Assembly (NCBI GenBank): GCA_963734845.1
Contig: CAVTIS010000003.1
Coordinates: 124,001-188,000, forward strand
DNA: 64,000 nucleotides
Direction: 5' to 3'
From: JAKAVN01 sp963734845
GTDB taxonomy: Bacteria; Desulfobacterota; Binatia; Binatales; Binataceae
Shown: one piece after another, positions 8,775 to 17,213 of the stretch
Layout of the letters: each line of letters starts with the position of its first letter
Position numbering within the stretch: the stretch's first letter is position 1
Made by a program: the position numbers and the translations under genes
Notes under the pieces: generated by a model
What the model was told of the DNA's origin: nothing
Seen by the model: the letters and a program-made list of their open reading frames with translations, nothing else
The model's database searches: none

Positions 8775-10841
8775 TCAGAGCGCGTCGATTCCTTTCGAGG
8801 CGGGTGCGACTTCTACGGCGGCGTCGAAGCTCGCCTGACCGCCAGAAAAGCCGAAGGTGTCGACCGCATTATCCGGGATCACCGCGGCGCCGTCGGTCAG
8901 CGTATTGAGCCCGTGCCATCCGTCGCGCATCCATACGGTGCCCGGTGGGACGTCGCCGGTCACGAACGCGCGGGCTTGCATCTCGCCGCGCTGGTTGTAG
9001 ATGCGAATCGCGTCGCCGTCCTTCACACCACGCCCGTCCGCGTCATCGCGCGAGATCCACAACGAGGGCTCGGGATCCGCGGCGGCGAGCGTCGGCAGAG
9101 CGCGCCCATGGTCATAGAAGCCGTGGAACTGAGTAATCGTGCGTCCCTGGCAGAATCTGAGTGGATACTCTTGCGCCGTCTGGACTTCGCGCATCGCTTC
9201 GTGCACCGGCAGCGGCGGCAGCCCGAGTTCCATCGCGCGTTCGGAGTAGAGCTCGATCTTGCCCGACGGCGTCGGGAAGCGCAGATCCGGATGCGCCACG
9301 TGCGAGATGTTCAGCGCGCGGATGCCGCCCTCGGCACGGAGCGTCGCCACTGTCGCGTAGCCGGTTGCGGGATGGTCGAGGATGGTGTCGAGCGGTCCTT
9401 CGTCGTTAGCCCACGGATAGAAGTCCACCACCTCGAGCCGATGCGCCAGTTCGCGCAGCACCCATCCGACCGGCCGCGTTTCACCGGCCGCCTCCAGCGC
9501 CTTCGGCATCAGGTACAGATGCGTGTTGGTACTTTTGCAGCCGAGTTCCTCAAGCCACGCGGTCGACGGCAAGACGACGTCGGCGAAGCGCCGCGCGGTA
9601 TCGTTCATGAAGAGATCGTAACTTACCAGCAGGTCGGTGCGCTCCAGCCCTTGTGCAAGACGGCCCGCGTCGGCGTAGGACGACAGCATGTCGGTGCCGA
9701 ACAGCAGCATTACGCGCACTTCGCCATTGAGCAGATCCTCGGTGATTCGCGGCATCTGATTGGGGCTGTAGCGTCCGGGCGGGCGCCGCTCGAGCGCGAC
9801 AATGTCATTGTTGAGCGCTTGGCCATGCACGACGCTGCCGTGACGCGGGCCGAGGCCGCTGCCCGGCACAGCGATATTGCCGGTGAGCGCGGGAAGACAT
9901 CCAACCGCTCGCGCGCCCCGCCATCCGTTGTTGCCCTTGTGCATGGAGCTGCCGCCGAGAACGATCATCGCAGGCTTCATCGTGGCATAGCGGCGCGCAA
10001 GGGCGACGATCCGCTCGGCCGCGATACCGGTGAAGTCGGCCGCCCACTGGGGCGAATGCTTTTCCAGGTGCACAGCGAGCGCGTCGAAACCGACCGTGTT
10101 GCGGGCGACGAATTCGGCGTCGTGAAGGCGCTCGCCGACAATGACGTGCATCATGCCCAGCGCGAGCGCGGCGTCGGTGCCCGGACGAATCACCAGGGTC
10201 TCATCGGATTGCACCGACGCTTCGGTCTGCCGCACGTCAATCGTGACGACGTGGGCGCCGCGGCGCCGCGCCGCGACGAGGTGGCGCGCCGTGTTCGGCT
10301 GGCTCGCGAGGTTGGCGCCCCACAAGAGAATCAACGCCGAGTGCGCGCCCATGTCCTCCTTGGTGTTGGTCTCGAGGATGCCGGTGAGTCCAAGGCCGAA
10401 AGCGCCGAGGCCCCAACAGATCATCGTCGGATTCCACCACTGACAGCCGTAGAGATTCGCGAAGCGGCGCACCAGATGCGATCCGACGCGCGTGCCATAG
10501 TTGCTGGTAAAGAGCCCGTGTCCTACCCAGGTGCCGACGGCCTCGCGCCCCGCCGCACGCATCCGCGTGGCGATGAGATCCAGCGCCTCGTCCCACGAGG
10601 CGCGGCGCATCGGGGCGCCGCGCCGCTCGCGTATGAGCGGCGTCAGCAGCCGGCGCGGGTTGCCGATGATCTCGTGCGAGGCCTGACCGCGAATACACAG
10701 AAAGCCGCGGCTATCCGGATTGTCGGGGTCGCCGCGGACGCCGACGAGGCGCCCGTCCTCGACCTCTGCCAGCATCCCGCACAAGGTGGGGAAGCAATTC
10801 ATCGGGCACATCGTGCGGATCGTACGGATCTGGGCGCTCAC
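8775..10841 (-). CDS. Molybdopterin-dependent oxidoreductase (DMSO reductase family)
   Basis: GTG 10841 is chosen because the protein then starts just before the iron-sulfur motif. A longer reading would run into the divergent gene at 10924. The product is 688 residues. The 4Fe-4S ligands are Cys12, Cys16, Cys21 and Cys49 (CPMNCFPTLC, then GFLCIRG). NPTMICWGLGAFG probably supplies a Cys molybdenum ligand. Further landmarks are LILLWGANLASQPNTARH, GGSSMHKGNNGW, LLFGTDMLSSYADAG, and the C-terminal molydopterin-binding domain from about residue 560 (FCQGRTITQFH, RDDADGRGVKDGD). There is no Tat signal, so it is cytoplasmic. No partner subunits are adjacent. Formate dehydrogenase-like, nitrate reductase-like or another activity cannot be separated by eye. 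Confidence 0.8.
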   Translation of the reverse strand: MSAQIRTIRTMCPMNCFPTLCGMLAEVEDGRLVGVRGDPDNPDSRGFLCIRGQASHEIIGNPRRLLTPLIRERRGAPMRRASWDEALDLIATRMRAAGREAVGTWVGHGLFTSNYGTRVGSHLVRRFANLYGCQWWNPTMICWGLGAFGLGLTGILETNTKEDMGAHSALILLWGANLASQPNTARHLVAARRRGAHVVTIDVRQTEASVQSDETLVIRPGTDAALALGMMHVIVGERLHDAEFVARNTVGFDALAVHLEKHSPQWAADFTGIAAERIVALARRYATMKPAMIVLGGSSMHKGNNGWRGARAVGCLPALTGNIAVPGSGLGPRHGSVVHGQALNNDIVALERRPPGRYSPNQMPRITEDLLNGEVRVMLLFGTDMLSSYADAGRLAQGLERTDLLVSYDLFMNDTARRFADVVLPSTAWLEELGCKSTNTHLYLMPKALEAAGETRPVGWVLRELAHRLEVVDFYPWANDEGPLDTILDHPATGYATVATLRAEGGIRALNISHVAHPDLRFPTPSGKIELYSERAMELGLPPLPVHEAMREVQTAQEYPLRFCQGRTITQFHGFYDHGRALPTLAAADPEPSLWISRDDADGRGVKDGDAIRIYNQRGEMQARAFVTGDVPPGTVWMRDGWHGLNTLTDGAAVIPDNAVDTFGFSGGQASFDAAVEVAPASKGIDAL

Positions 10842-10923
10842 GCCGCGATGATATCGCGCGCAGGCGAGATCGCATAGCCTGAAGTTAGTCGATCCGGCTA
10901 GAATCACGCCCGCTGTGGACAAA

Positions 10924-12114
10924 ATGAAGAAGCTCGAAGTGGTAGTCATCGGCGGATCGATGGCGGGACTCTGTGCGGGGCTGGTCCTGCGCGCCGCCGG
11001 CTACGCCGTGGAGATTTTCGAGAAATCGCCGCGCGAAATGCAGGAGCGAGGCGCGGGTCTGGTGGTTCAGGACGAGGTGCTCGACTTCGTCATGAAGCAC
11101 TGCGGCGCAAACCCCGACGAGCTCGGCGTGCGCTCGCGGGCGAGGCAACTGCTGGCTCTCGACGGCAGCGTCATCTGGACCGAAGCCAGCCCCCAGTTGA
11201 TGACCTCATGGGATTCGCTCTATCGCAATCTCAAACGCGCCTTTCCGCCAGCGCACTACCATCATGCTACCCGGCTCATCGCGATCCGGCAGGACGTGGA
11301 CCGGGTCTACGCCAGCCTCGAGGACGGCCGCGAGCTCGCATGCGATCTCCTCGTATGCGCCGACGGCGCGAATTCGACCGCGCGCCGTCTGCTGCTGCCT
11401 GATGTCACCGCCCGTTACGCCGGCTATGTCGCGTGGCGCGGAATGGTGCCCGAGCGCGAGGTGATCGATTGGGCGGGGGATCTGCTGGCGGAGAAGTTCA
11501 CCTTTTTTCACGCGCGGCATACTCAGATGTTGTGCTATTTCGTTCCCGGGCCCGGTGGCGAAACCGTCGCGGGCAAGCGCCGGCTCAACTGGGTCTGGTA
11601 TTGGAATGTGCCTGCGGGCGAAGAGCTTCGCGCAACGCTCACCGATCGGAGCGGGCTGATTCATGACTACTCCGTGCCCCAGGGCGCCGTCGAACCGGCG
11701 TTGCGGCGCCGCCAGAGCGAGGAGGCGCATGGCGTTTTGCCGGAAGTTTTCCAGCGTCTCTTTGCCGTCACCACGGAACCGTTCATACAGCCGATCTACG
11801 ATCTCTCGGCGCCGCAGATGGCCTTTGGGCGCGTCTGCCTGCTCGGCGACGCCGCTTTCGTTCCACGGCCGCATCCGGCGGCAAGCACTTACAAGGCGGT
11901 TACCAATGCCGTCGTCCTCGGCGAGAGCCTGCGCGCGCGCGGACGCGACGTCGCCGCGGGGTTACGCCATTGGGAACCTACGCAGATGGAATTGGGAGAG
12001 AATCTCGCGCGCCTGGGACAAGAGCAGGGGGACCGTTCGCAGTTCAGCACCGCTGATGGGCCGGTCGTGATACAATCGGTGGCAAGAGCGATGCGTCCGC
12101 GTTCGGCGCTCTGA
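10924..12114 (+). CDS. FAD-dependent aromatic monooxygenase, 2,6-dihydroxypyridine hydroxylase-like
   Basis: The product is 396 residues from ATG 10924. It opens with the FAD Rossmann fold KLEVVVIGGSMAGLCAGLVL and an acidic end at IFEKSP. The middle has LLVCADGANSTARRLLLPD (DG motif) and TARYAGYVAWRGMVPE. Near the C-terminus VCLLGDAAFVPRPHPAAST is the GD motif that contacts the ribityl chain. The phrasing RGAGLVVQ near the start and RYAGYVAWRG fits the dihydroxypyridine hydroxylase group of class A flavoprotein hydroxylases. It would insert one oxygen into an activated ring using NAD(P)H. It is divergent from the molybdopterin gene, and the 82-bp gap must hold both promoters. It is followed 30 bp later by the P450. 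Confidence 0.85.
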   Translation: MKKLEVVVIGGSMAGLCAGLVLRAAGYAVEIFEKSPREMQERGAGLVVQDEVLDFVMKHCGANPDELGVRSRARQLLALDGSVIWTEASPQLMTSWDSLYRNLKRAFPPAHYHHATRLIAIRQDVDRVYASLEDGRELACDLLVCADGANSTARRLLLPDVTARYAGYVAWRGMVPEREVIDWAGDLLAEKFTFFHARHTQMLCYFVPGPGGETVAGKRRLNWVWYWNVPAGEELRATLTDRSGLIHDYSVPQGAVEPALRRRQSEEAHGVLPEVFQRLFAVTTEPFIQPIYDLSAPQMAFGRVCLLGDAAFVPRPHPAASTYKAVTNAVVLGESLRARGRDVAAGLRHWEPTQMELGENLARLGQEQGDRSQFSTADGPVVIQSVARAMRPRSAL

Positions 12115-12144
12115 TGGTCAGGCGAAAATTGCAAGGAAGTTTTG

Positions 12145-13338
12145 ATGGAACTCGTCGATCTCTCCAATAGCCGTTCGTTCGCGAACGGATTTCCACACGA
12201 TTTCTTCACTTGGTTGCGCCGCAATGAGCCCGTATGGTGGCACGAGCCGACCAGGTACACGCCCAACGACGTTGGTTTCTGGGTAGTCAGCCGCTACGAA
12301 GACGTGGTGGCAGTTTTCAAAGATCCGGAAACCTACTCTTCGGAACTCGGCGGGACCCAGATCTACGACGGCAGAGGGATGGGCTACCAGTTGAATCAGA
12401 CCGACGATCCCAAGCATCGCCGGCTGCGGGCACTGGTGAACAAGGGCTTCACGCCCCGGATGATCGGGCGGCTGGAGGAGGAGTTGCGTTGGCGCACGAA
12501 GAGCATCCTGGACGCCGTGCCCGCGGCTGAGACTTTCAACTTCGTTCCGGCGGTGGCCCGCGAGCTTCCGCTCCAGGCAATCTGCAGCGTGCTCGGAGTG
12601 CCGCAGGAAGATCGCGCGGCGATAATCGAAATAGTCGACCTTGCGGTCGGCGCGGGGGACGGGACTGTGATGTCGCCGCAATACCTCAAACAACTCAGCG
12701 CCTATGCCGACACGGTAGTCGAGCGCAAACGTTCTAATCCGGCCGACGATATATTGTCGGTCATCGTTCACGCGCAATTGGATGACGGCTCGCCGCAGCT
12801 CAACAACCAGGAGTTGCGCGCTTTCTTCAACCTGCTCTTTCCGGCGGGCGCCGAGACTACTCGCGGATCGATCGCAGGCGGCCTGCTGGCGCTGATGGAG
12901 AACCCCGAGGAGCTCGAGCGGTTGCGCAATGGTCCGCAGCTCATGAAGACCGCGATCGAAGAGATGGTGCGATGGACCTCGCCGTCGGTCTACAAGCGCC
13001 GCACTACAACTCGCGACGCCGAGTTGAAGGGGCGTTTAATCCGCCAAGGTCAAAAAGTAACGGTCTGGGAGATGTCGGCCAATCGCGACGAGGACGCGTT
13101 CGAGAATCCGTTTCGCTTCGACGTTGGACGCGATCCCAACAACCACGTCGGCTTCGGACTCGGTACGCATTTCTGCCTCGGCGCGAATCTCGCGCGGCTC
13201 GAAATCCGCGTAATGTTCGAAGAGCTGCTCGAGCGATACGAGCGGTTTGAGGTGACGGGGCCGCTCGCCTGGACTAACAATAATCGGCTTCTTAGCCTGA
13301 CGCAGCTGCCATTGCGCGTGTTTCCATTCAGGACGTGA
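12145..13338 (+). CDS. Cytochrome P450
   Basis: The product is 397 residues, a typical length for a soluble bacterial P450. ATG 12145 has AAGGAAG about six bases upstream. The I-helix oxygen-activation motif is AGAETT (234-239), the K-helix ExxR is E273-R276, and the heme-binding loop is GFGLGTHFCLGANLAR with the thiolate ligand Cys344. It needs a ferredoxin and reductase, none of which are adjacent. The position directly behind an FAD monooxygenase and ahead of a hydrolase suggests stepwise oxidation of one compound. The substrate is not deducible. Confidence 0.92.
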   Translation: MELVDLSNSRSFANGFPHDFFTWLRRNEPVWWHEPTRYTPNDVGFWVVSRYEDVVAVFKDPETYSSELGGTQIYDGRGMGYQLNQTDDPKHRRLRALVNKGFTPRMIGRLEEELRWRTKSILDAVPAAETFNFVPAVARELPLQAICSVLGVPQEDRAAIIEIVDLAVGAGDGTVMSPQYLKQLSAYADTVVERKRSNPADDILSVIVHAQLDDGSPQLNNQELRAFFNLLFPAGAETTRGSIAGGLLALMENPEELERLRNGPQLMKTAIEEMVRWTSPSVYKRRTTTRDAELKGRLIRQGQKVTVWEMSANRDEDAFENPFRFDVGRDPNNHVGFGLGTHFCLGANLARLEIRVMFEELLERYERFEVTGPLAWTNNNRLLSLTQLPLRVFPFRT

Positions 13339-13378
13339 CGGACGAGGCGTTCGTGTTTCCGAAGTGAGTGGTCAGGGA

Positions 13379-14485
13379 ATGGATACTAACAAGCAATTCG
13401 AGTGCGTCGAGCAATTCGAAAGCACCTTGGCCCCGATTATCGCCGAGGCCGGACGGGACGCTATCGCGCAATGCTGGTTGGTGAAACTGGCAACCAATCG
13501 TCCGCCGTGGACGCCGAGCGGCATCGAATTGGCCGCCGGCGACCTGGTAAGCGTGTTTTCCGCGGGGCGCGCCAGTATCGCCGCGGCGCCGGACATCTGG
13601 GTCGGCTCACACTTTGCGCTCTGGATGCGAATCGGCCTGGAAGGCGAGATCTTCCGTGCCCCCGGCCATTCATACACCTTCACCGCCGTGACCGGTGGCG
13701 AACTTTTTCTATGCAACCTTTTTCCGGGTGATTGGGCCGACCGCCACGGAGCGCTCGCGACGAATCCACGGGCCTACGATCGGGTGGCGGGAACGCTGGC
13801 GGTGCTGGTGGTGCGTTGGCGAGGCGAACCGCGGGCGGGACTCGATCGGTTGGCCCATGGCGGCTCGCCCGGGGCGGCTATCATGCGTGCGGAAGCCGAG
13901 CGGCTGAAGAATCCCGTGACCACGCCGTCAGGATGGCATTACCTGTGGTCGATCGGCGACAGCGGCATCTTCGACGCAGGGCAGGGCGCGCGAGGTGAAC
14001 CGATCATTCGATGCCGCGTGCACGACGACGCGTCGATCCTGCAGCGCCCGGTGTATCTGCAGTTCGATCGGTCGGCGAAGCTGCGATGGTCGTGGAAGGT
14101 CGACGCGCTGCCGTCGGCGCGTCGCGAGGACACGGTGCCCAACCACGACTATCTGAGCGTTGCCGTCGAATTCGACAACGGGCAGGACCTTACTTATATG
14201 TGGAGCGGGGCGCTAGCCTCTGAAAGCAGTTTTCGTTGCCCTATTCCGCGATGGAGCGGGCGCGAGACTCATATGGTTGTGCGCTCCGGCACGGAACGGC
14301 TGCGGGAATGGGTCAACGAAGAACGCAATGTGTGGGACGACTATGGGCGCGCGATCGGAACTCCGGCCGCGGGGATCGTCGCGGTCTGGCTAATCGCCGT
14401 GGGCATCTTCGCGCATAGTACTGCGTATTGCGAATATTCGGCTCTCGAATGCGTTACCGATGATCGCAGGGTGCCGCTTATCTGA
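13379..14485 (+). CDS. Two-domain protein: LecA-like domain plus DUF3047-like domain
   Basis: The product is 368 residues from ATG 13379. A GTG at 13364 would add five residues and neither has a good ribosome-binding site. Residues about 20-160 (WTPSGIELAAGDLVSVFSAG, SHFALWMRIGLEGEIFRAPG, ELFLCNLFPGDW) look like the galactose-binding LecA/PA-IL-type jelly roll. Residues about 195-355 (LRWSWKVDALP, HDYLSVAVEFDNGQDLTYMW, MVVRSGTERLREWVNEERNV, DDYGRAIGTPAAGIVAVWL) match the DUF3047 pattern. There is no signal peptide. It lies between the P450 and a small SCP2-like protein in an apparent operon. Role unknown. The domain calls rest on remembered family patterns. Confidence 0.55.
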   Translation: MDTNKQFECVEQFESTLAPIIAEAGRDAIAQCWLVKLATNRPPWTPSGIELAAGDLVSVFSAGRASIAAAPDIWVGSHFALWMRIGLEGEIFRAPGHSYTFTAVTGGELFLCNLFPGDWADRHGALATNPRAYDRVAGTLAVLVVRWRGEPRAGLDRLAHGGSPGAAIMRAEAERLKNPVTTPSGWHYLWSIGDSGIFDAGQGARGEPIIRCRVHDDASILQRPVYLQFDRSAKLRWSWKVDALPSARREDTVPNHDYLSVAVEFDNGQDLTYMWSGALASESSFRCPIPRWSGRETHMVVRSGTERLREWVNEERNVWDDYGRAIGTPAAGIVAVWLIAVGIFAHSTAYCEYSALECVTDDRRVPLI

Positions 14486-14634
14486 CTCTTAAGGCCCGCC
14501 GCCAGAACTTGACTTTCCTTCCGTTCGGCGCAAATTATGGCCCGGGTCTCGCCGCAAAAGACGCAAAAGAACGGACGGGCTTCGCGGCGACACATCAAAT
14601 CCAGCTTTCCGATCAGCAACCACGGAGGAAGATC

Positions 14635-15069
14635 ATGTCATTTCTGGCTGATCGCGCATTTCAGGACCGTTTCGCTTCGGCGCTCAACGCGCATCCGGTC
14701 TTCAGCGAACAGGCGCAGTGGTTTGATGGATCGGTCCTGCTCGAAGTCGGGACCGATCTGCTGTGGCTGAAGATTTACAAGGGAAAAGTAATTGACCATC
14801 AGCCGTCTGTTCCTCCTTTCGGCTACACGTTCAAATTCTCAGGCAGCGAAGCGTCATGGAAGCTTCTCACCAGCGGTCAAAGGTTGTGGTCGGACCTTAC
14901 GTATCCCGGCAAGCGCTACTTCGAGGACGACCCGGCGCTTTCGACCGCGGGCACGATGCACGTCGAAATCCGCACCGAGGGAAACTTGCTTGAGGCCGGG
15001 CGCTTGGCGGAGGCGATGTTCCAGATGGCCTACGTGCTGCGCGATTGCGTGCGCGGAAGTTCGCGTTGA
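14635..15069 (+). CDS. Small protein, possibly SCP2-like lipid/substrate-binding
   Basis: The product is 144 residues. ATG 14635 is favoured over an upstream in-frame start because GGAGG (14624-14628) sits six bases before it. The sequence begins MSFLADRAFQDRFASALNAH, continues with alternating strands (GSVLLEVGTDLLWLKIYKGK, GYTFKFSGSEASWKLL) and ends in a helix (GRLAEAMFQMAYVLRDCV). The alpha/beta arrangement and size resemble sterol carrier protein 2-type domains, but no residue proves it. It starts 149 bp after the LecA/DUF3047 gene and lies 12 bp before the hydrolase, so it is probably co-translated with the latter and may deliver or hold a hydrophobic substrate. Confidence 0.5.
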   Translation: MSFLADRAFQDRFASALNAHPVFSEQAQWFDGSVLLEVGTDLLWLKIYKGKVIDHQPSVPPFGYTFKFSGSEASWKLLTSGQRLWSDLTYPGKRYFEDDPALSTAGTMHVEIRTEGNLLEAGRLAEAMFQMAYVLRDCVRGSSR

Positions 15070-15081
15070 GGGAATAAGATT

Positions 15082-15894
15082 ATGGCAAGCACCGAAGATA
15101 TTCGCGGGCATTACGTCAAGGTCAACGGCACCAGGATTTTCTACGATGAGATTGGCGAAGGCTATCCAATAGTCTGTGTCCACACCGCCGGCGCGTGCTC
15201 GCTGGAATATACCTACCTGCTGCCCTTGCTGGCGGAGCGAGGGTTTCACGCCTATGCGCTGGATTTGCCCGGCCACTTCCGATCTTATCCGGTCAACTGG
15301 AAGCCGCATCGCACGATCCACGAGCACGCCGAGTTTGTGTACGCGTTTGCGAATACACTCGGACTGAAGAAGCCGGTGATCATGGGATGCTCGATCGGCG
15401 GCGACATCACGCTCGACTATGCAGCGCATCATTGGCGCGAGATGGCGGCGGGTATACCGATGGAGGGCTTGTCGCGCTCGCCGACCTTTCCGAGCCCTGC
15501 CGGCGTGACTCATCCGTCGTGGGGGCCGGGATGGCAGGATCAGCTCGAGCGGGCGGCGACCGAATCGCTCAACCGCAACTGCTCGGCGGAAAAGATTGTG
15601 GAGCTGCGCTGGCAGCATCGAGGGCCGCAGGTCAGCGCGGTGGGCGACCTGGTGGCGTGGGCGACGCATGACGTGCGCGGGTTGCTCGGCGCGGTTGAGT
15701 GTCCAATGCTGGTCGTTTGCGGAGAAGACGATTTCTGGGTGCCGAAGCCGCTGGTCGAAGAAACCGTTAAGCTGCTGAAGAATGCCGAGGTGGCTTATCT
15801 TAAAGGTATCGGCCATTATCCAATGTTCGAGGACCCGTCGCTAACTGCAAAACTGGCTACTGACTTCTGCCGCAAGCATTCGATATTGAAGTGA
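15082..15894 (+). CDS. Alpha/beta hydrolase
   Basis: The product is 270 residues, a single-domain alpha/beta hydrolase fold. The nucleophile elbow is GCSIGG with Ser104. The oxyanion region is HTAGA (34-38). The acid is in VVCGEDDFWVPKP and the catalytic His in GIGHYPMFEDP. This order and spacing fit esterases, C-C hydrolases and dehalogenase-like members. The Ser nucleophile excludes haloalkane dehalogenases (Asp). It follows the SCP2-like gene at 12 bp and closes the oxidative cluster that begins with the FAD monooxygenase, so ester or ring-fission-product hydrolysis is plausible. Confidence 0.85.
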   Translation: MASTEDIRGHYVKVNGTRIFYDEIGEGYPIVCVHTAGACSLEYTYLLPLLAERGFHAYALDLPGHFRSYPVNWKPHRTIHEHAEFVYAFANTLGLKKPVIMGCSIGGDITLDYAAHHWREMAAGIPMEGLSRSPTFPSPAGVTHPSWGPGWQDQLERAATESLNRNCSAEKIVELRWQHRGPQVSAVGDLVAWATHDVRGLLGAVECPMLVVCGEDDFWVPKPLVEETVKLLKNAEVAYLKGIGHYPMFEDPSLTAKLATDFCRKHSILK

Positions 15895-16240
15895 TCGGAG
15901 CTTAAGTGCCCGGCTCGTCGACGAACACCGGAAGCGAGGCCCGCTCAAAGCGGCCACTTGGGTATTGCCACCGGACACGTTCTTCTTCCGATAAGCGAGC
16001 GCGCTAGTAAGCTCGTTGCGGCGCTCCAGGGTGTCACGCGATTTGGCGTTGCTTTCTTTCTGTCGACTTGTGAACAGAGACGGGGTGTCTGGATCCAAAA
16101 GGGTGTTGCGTTTCCGTTCAAAATTCGCCTAGATATTTTCCTGAGCGCATCCGGGGGGATTCGTTCGACCGCCGCCGATGACGAAACATCAGCGGAGTGC
16201 TCTCGACTGTCAATAATTGGTCTCACTGAAGACAGACGCT
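15895..16240. other. Intergenic gap without recognisable gene
   Basis: These 346 bases lie between the hydrolase stop and the sulfotransferase ATG, both on the plus strand. Codon periodicity is not obvious in any frame and the short open frames are not supported by a start site or pattern. It probably contains the promoter of the sulfotransferase-glycosyltransferase pair. Confidence 0.35.
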
Positions 16241-17155
16241 ATGATCTGGCCTAACTTCTTTATCGTGGGTGCCGCGAATAGCGGCACCACTTCGCTGTAC
16301 AGTTATCTGAGGCAGCATCCCGACGTGTTTCTGCCGGCTCTCAAAGAGCCGCATTTCTTCGCCCAGATTAAGCCTTCGCACGAACAGCGCCATCTGCGGT
16401 CTCTCATCGGAGATCAGCAGGAATATCTGAAACTCTTCCGCAAAGCGAAGGGCTACAAGGCGATTGGCGAAGCAAGCCCCTCCTACCTGTGGGAGGCGAA
16501 AGCACCGTATCGAATCCATCGCGTCGTTCCGCACGCGAAAATCATCATCGTGCTTCGCGACCCGGTGGAGCGTGCCTACTCGCACTACCTGATGGACGTG
16601 CGCGAAGGCCTCCAGGACCTGTCATTCCACGACGCGTTGAAACAGGACTGGAGCCGAAGAGAAAAGGGTTGGAGCGAATCGCAGTTGTACATCGAGTTGG
16701 GCCTCTACGCGGAGCAGGTGCGGCGCTACCTTGAAGTCTTCGGGCGCGAACGGGTGTTAATTCTGAGTCTGGAGGAGTTGATAGCGTCGGCGCTAAACGG
16801 CAAATCGGTAGTGGCCGACGTTCTCCGATTTCTCGAACTGGACACCGCGTCGCTTTACAAGATTGACACCAGTCGTGTGGAGAACGGGTTCGCCGTCGCG
16901 CGATGGTCGTGGGCCAGGCGAATGGCGGGCGCGAACTGGGTGCGGCGCGCCGGACAGATACTGGTGCCCGTCAGCCTGGGGGCCAATCACACCGTCAAGC
17001 GGGTGGTCTTTCAGCGTTACTTCGTCAAAGTCGTGCCGAAACCTTCGATCGATGTGCGAGCCAAGGACTGGCTGCGCTCGATATACGAACCCGATGTGAG
17101 CGCGCTGGAGTCGCTCTTGGGTCGCGAGATGTCGGAATTGCGGCGCTCTTGGTAG
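16241..17155 (+). CDS. PAPS-dependent sulfotransferase
   Basis: The product is 304 residues from ATG 16241 (the TTG at 16217 is less likely). The 5'-phosphosulfate-binding loop is FFIVGAANSGTTSLYSYLRQ and the 3'-phosphate-binding motif is VLRDPVERAYSHYLMDVREG. Between them KEPHFFAQ and AIGEASPSYLW match the heparan/carbohydrate sulfotransferase type. It transfers sulfate from PAPS to a hydroxyl or amino group, often on a glycan. It is followed 58 bp later by an ArnT-like glycosyltransferase, which supports a role in modifying a surface glycan or glycolipid. Acceptor unknown. Confidence 0.88.
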   Translation: MIWPNFFIVGAANSGTTSLYSYLRQHPDVFLPALKEPHFFAQIKPSHEQRHLRSLIGDQQEYLKLFRKAKGYKAIGEASPSYLWEAKAPYRIHRVVPHAKIIIVLRDPVERAYSHYLMDVREGLQDLSFHDALKQDWSRREKGWSESQLYIELGLYAEQVRRYLEVFGRERVLILSLEELIASALNGKSVVADVLRFLELDTASLYKIDTSRVENGFAVARWSWARRMAGANWVRRAGQILVPVSLGANHTVKRVVFQRYFVKVVPKPSIDVRAKDWLRSIYEPDVSALESLLGREMSELRRSW

Positions 17156-17213
17156 GGCTCGCTGGCCGGGGTGGGATTCGCGAGCGTCCGGCGAAGTCCC
17201 CTGGCGGGAACAG

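Noticed and set aside
8913..10877. 654-codon open frame on the plus strand
   Set aside because: It is fully antisense to the molybdopterin oxidoreductase, which has all family motifs. The frame is open only because of GC-rich codon bias.
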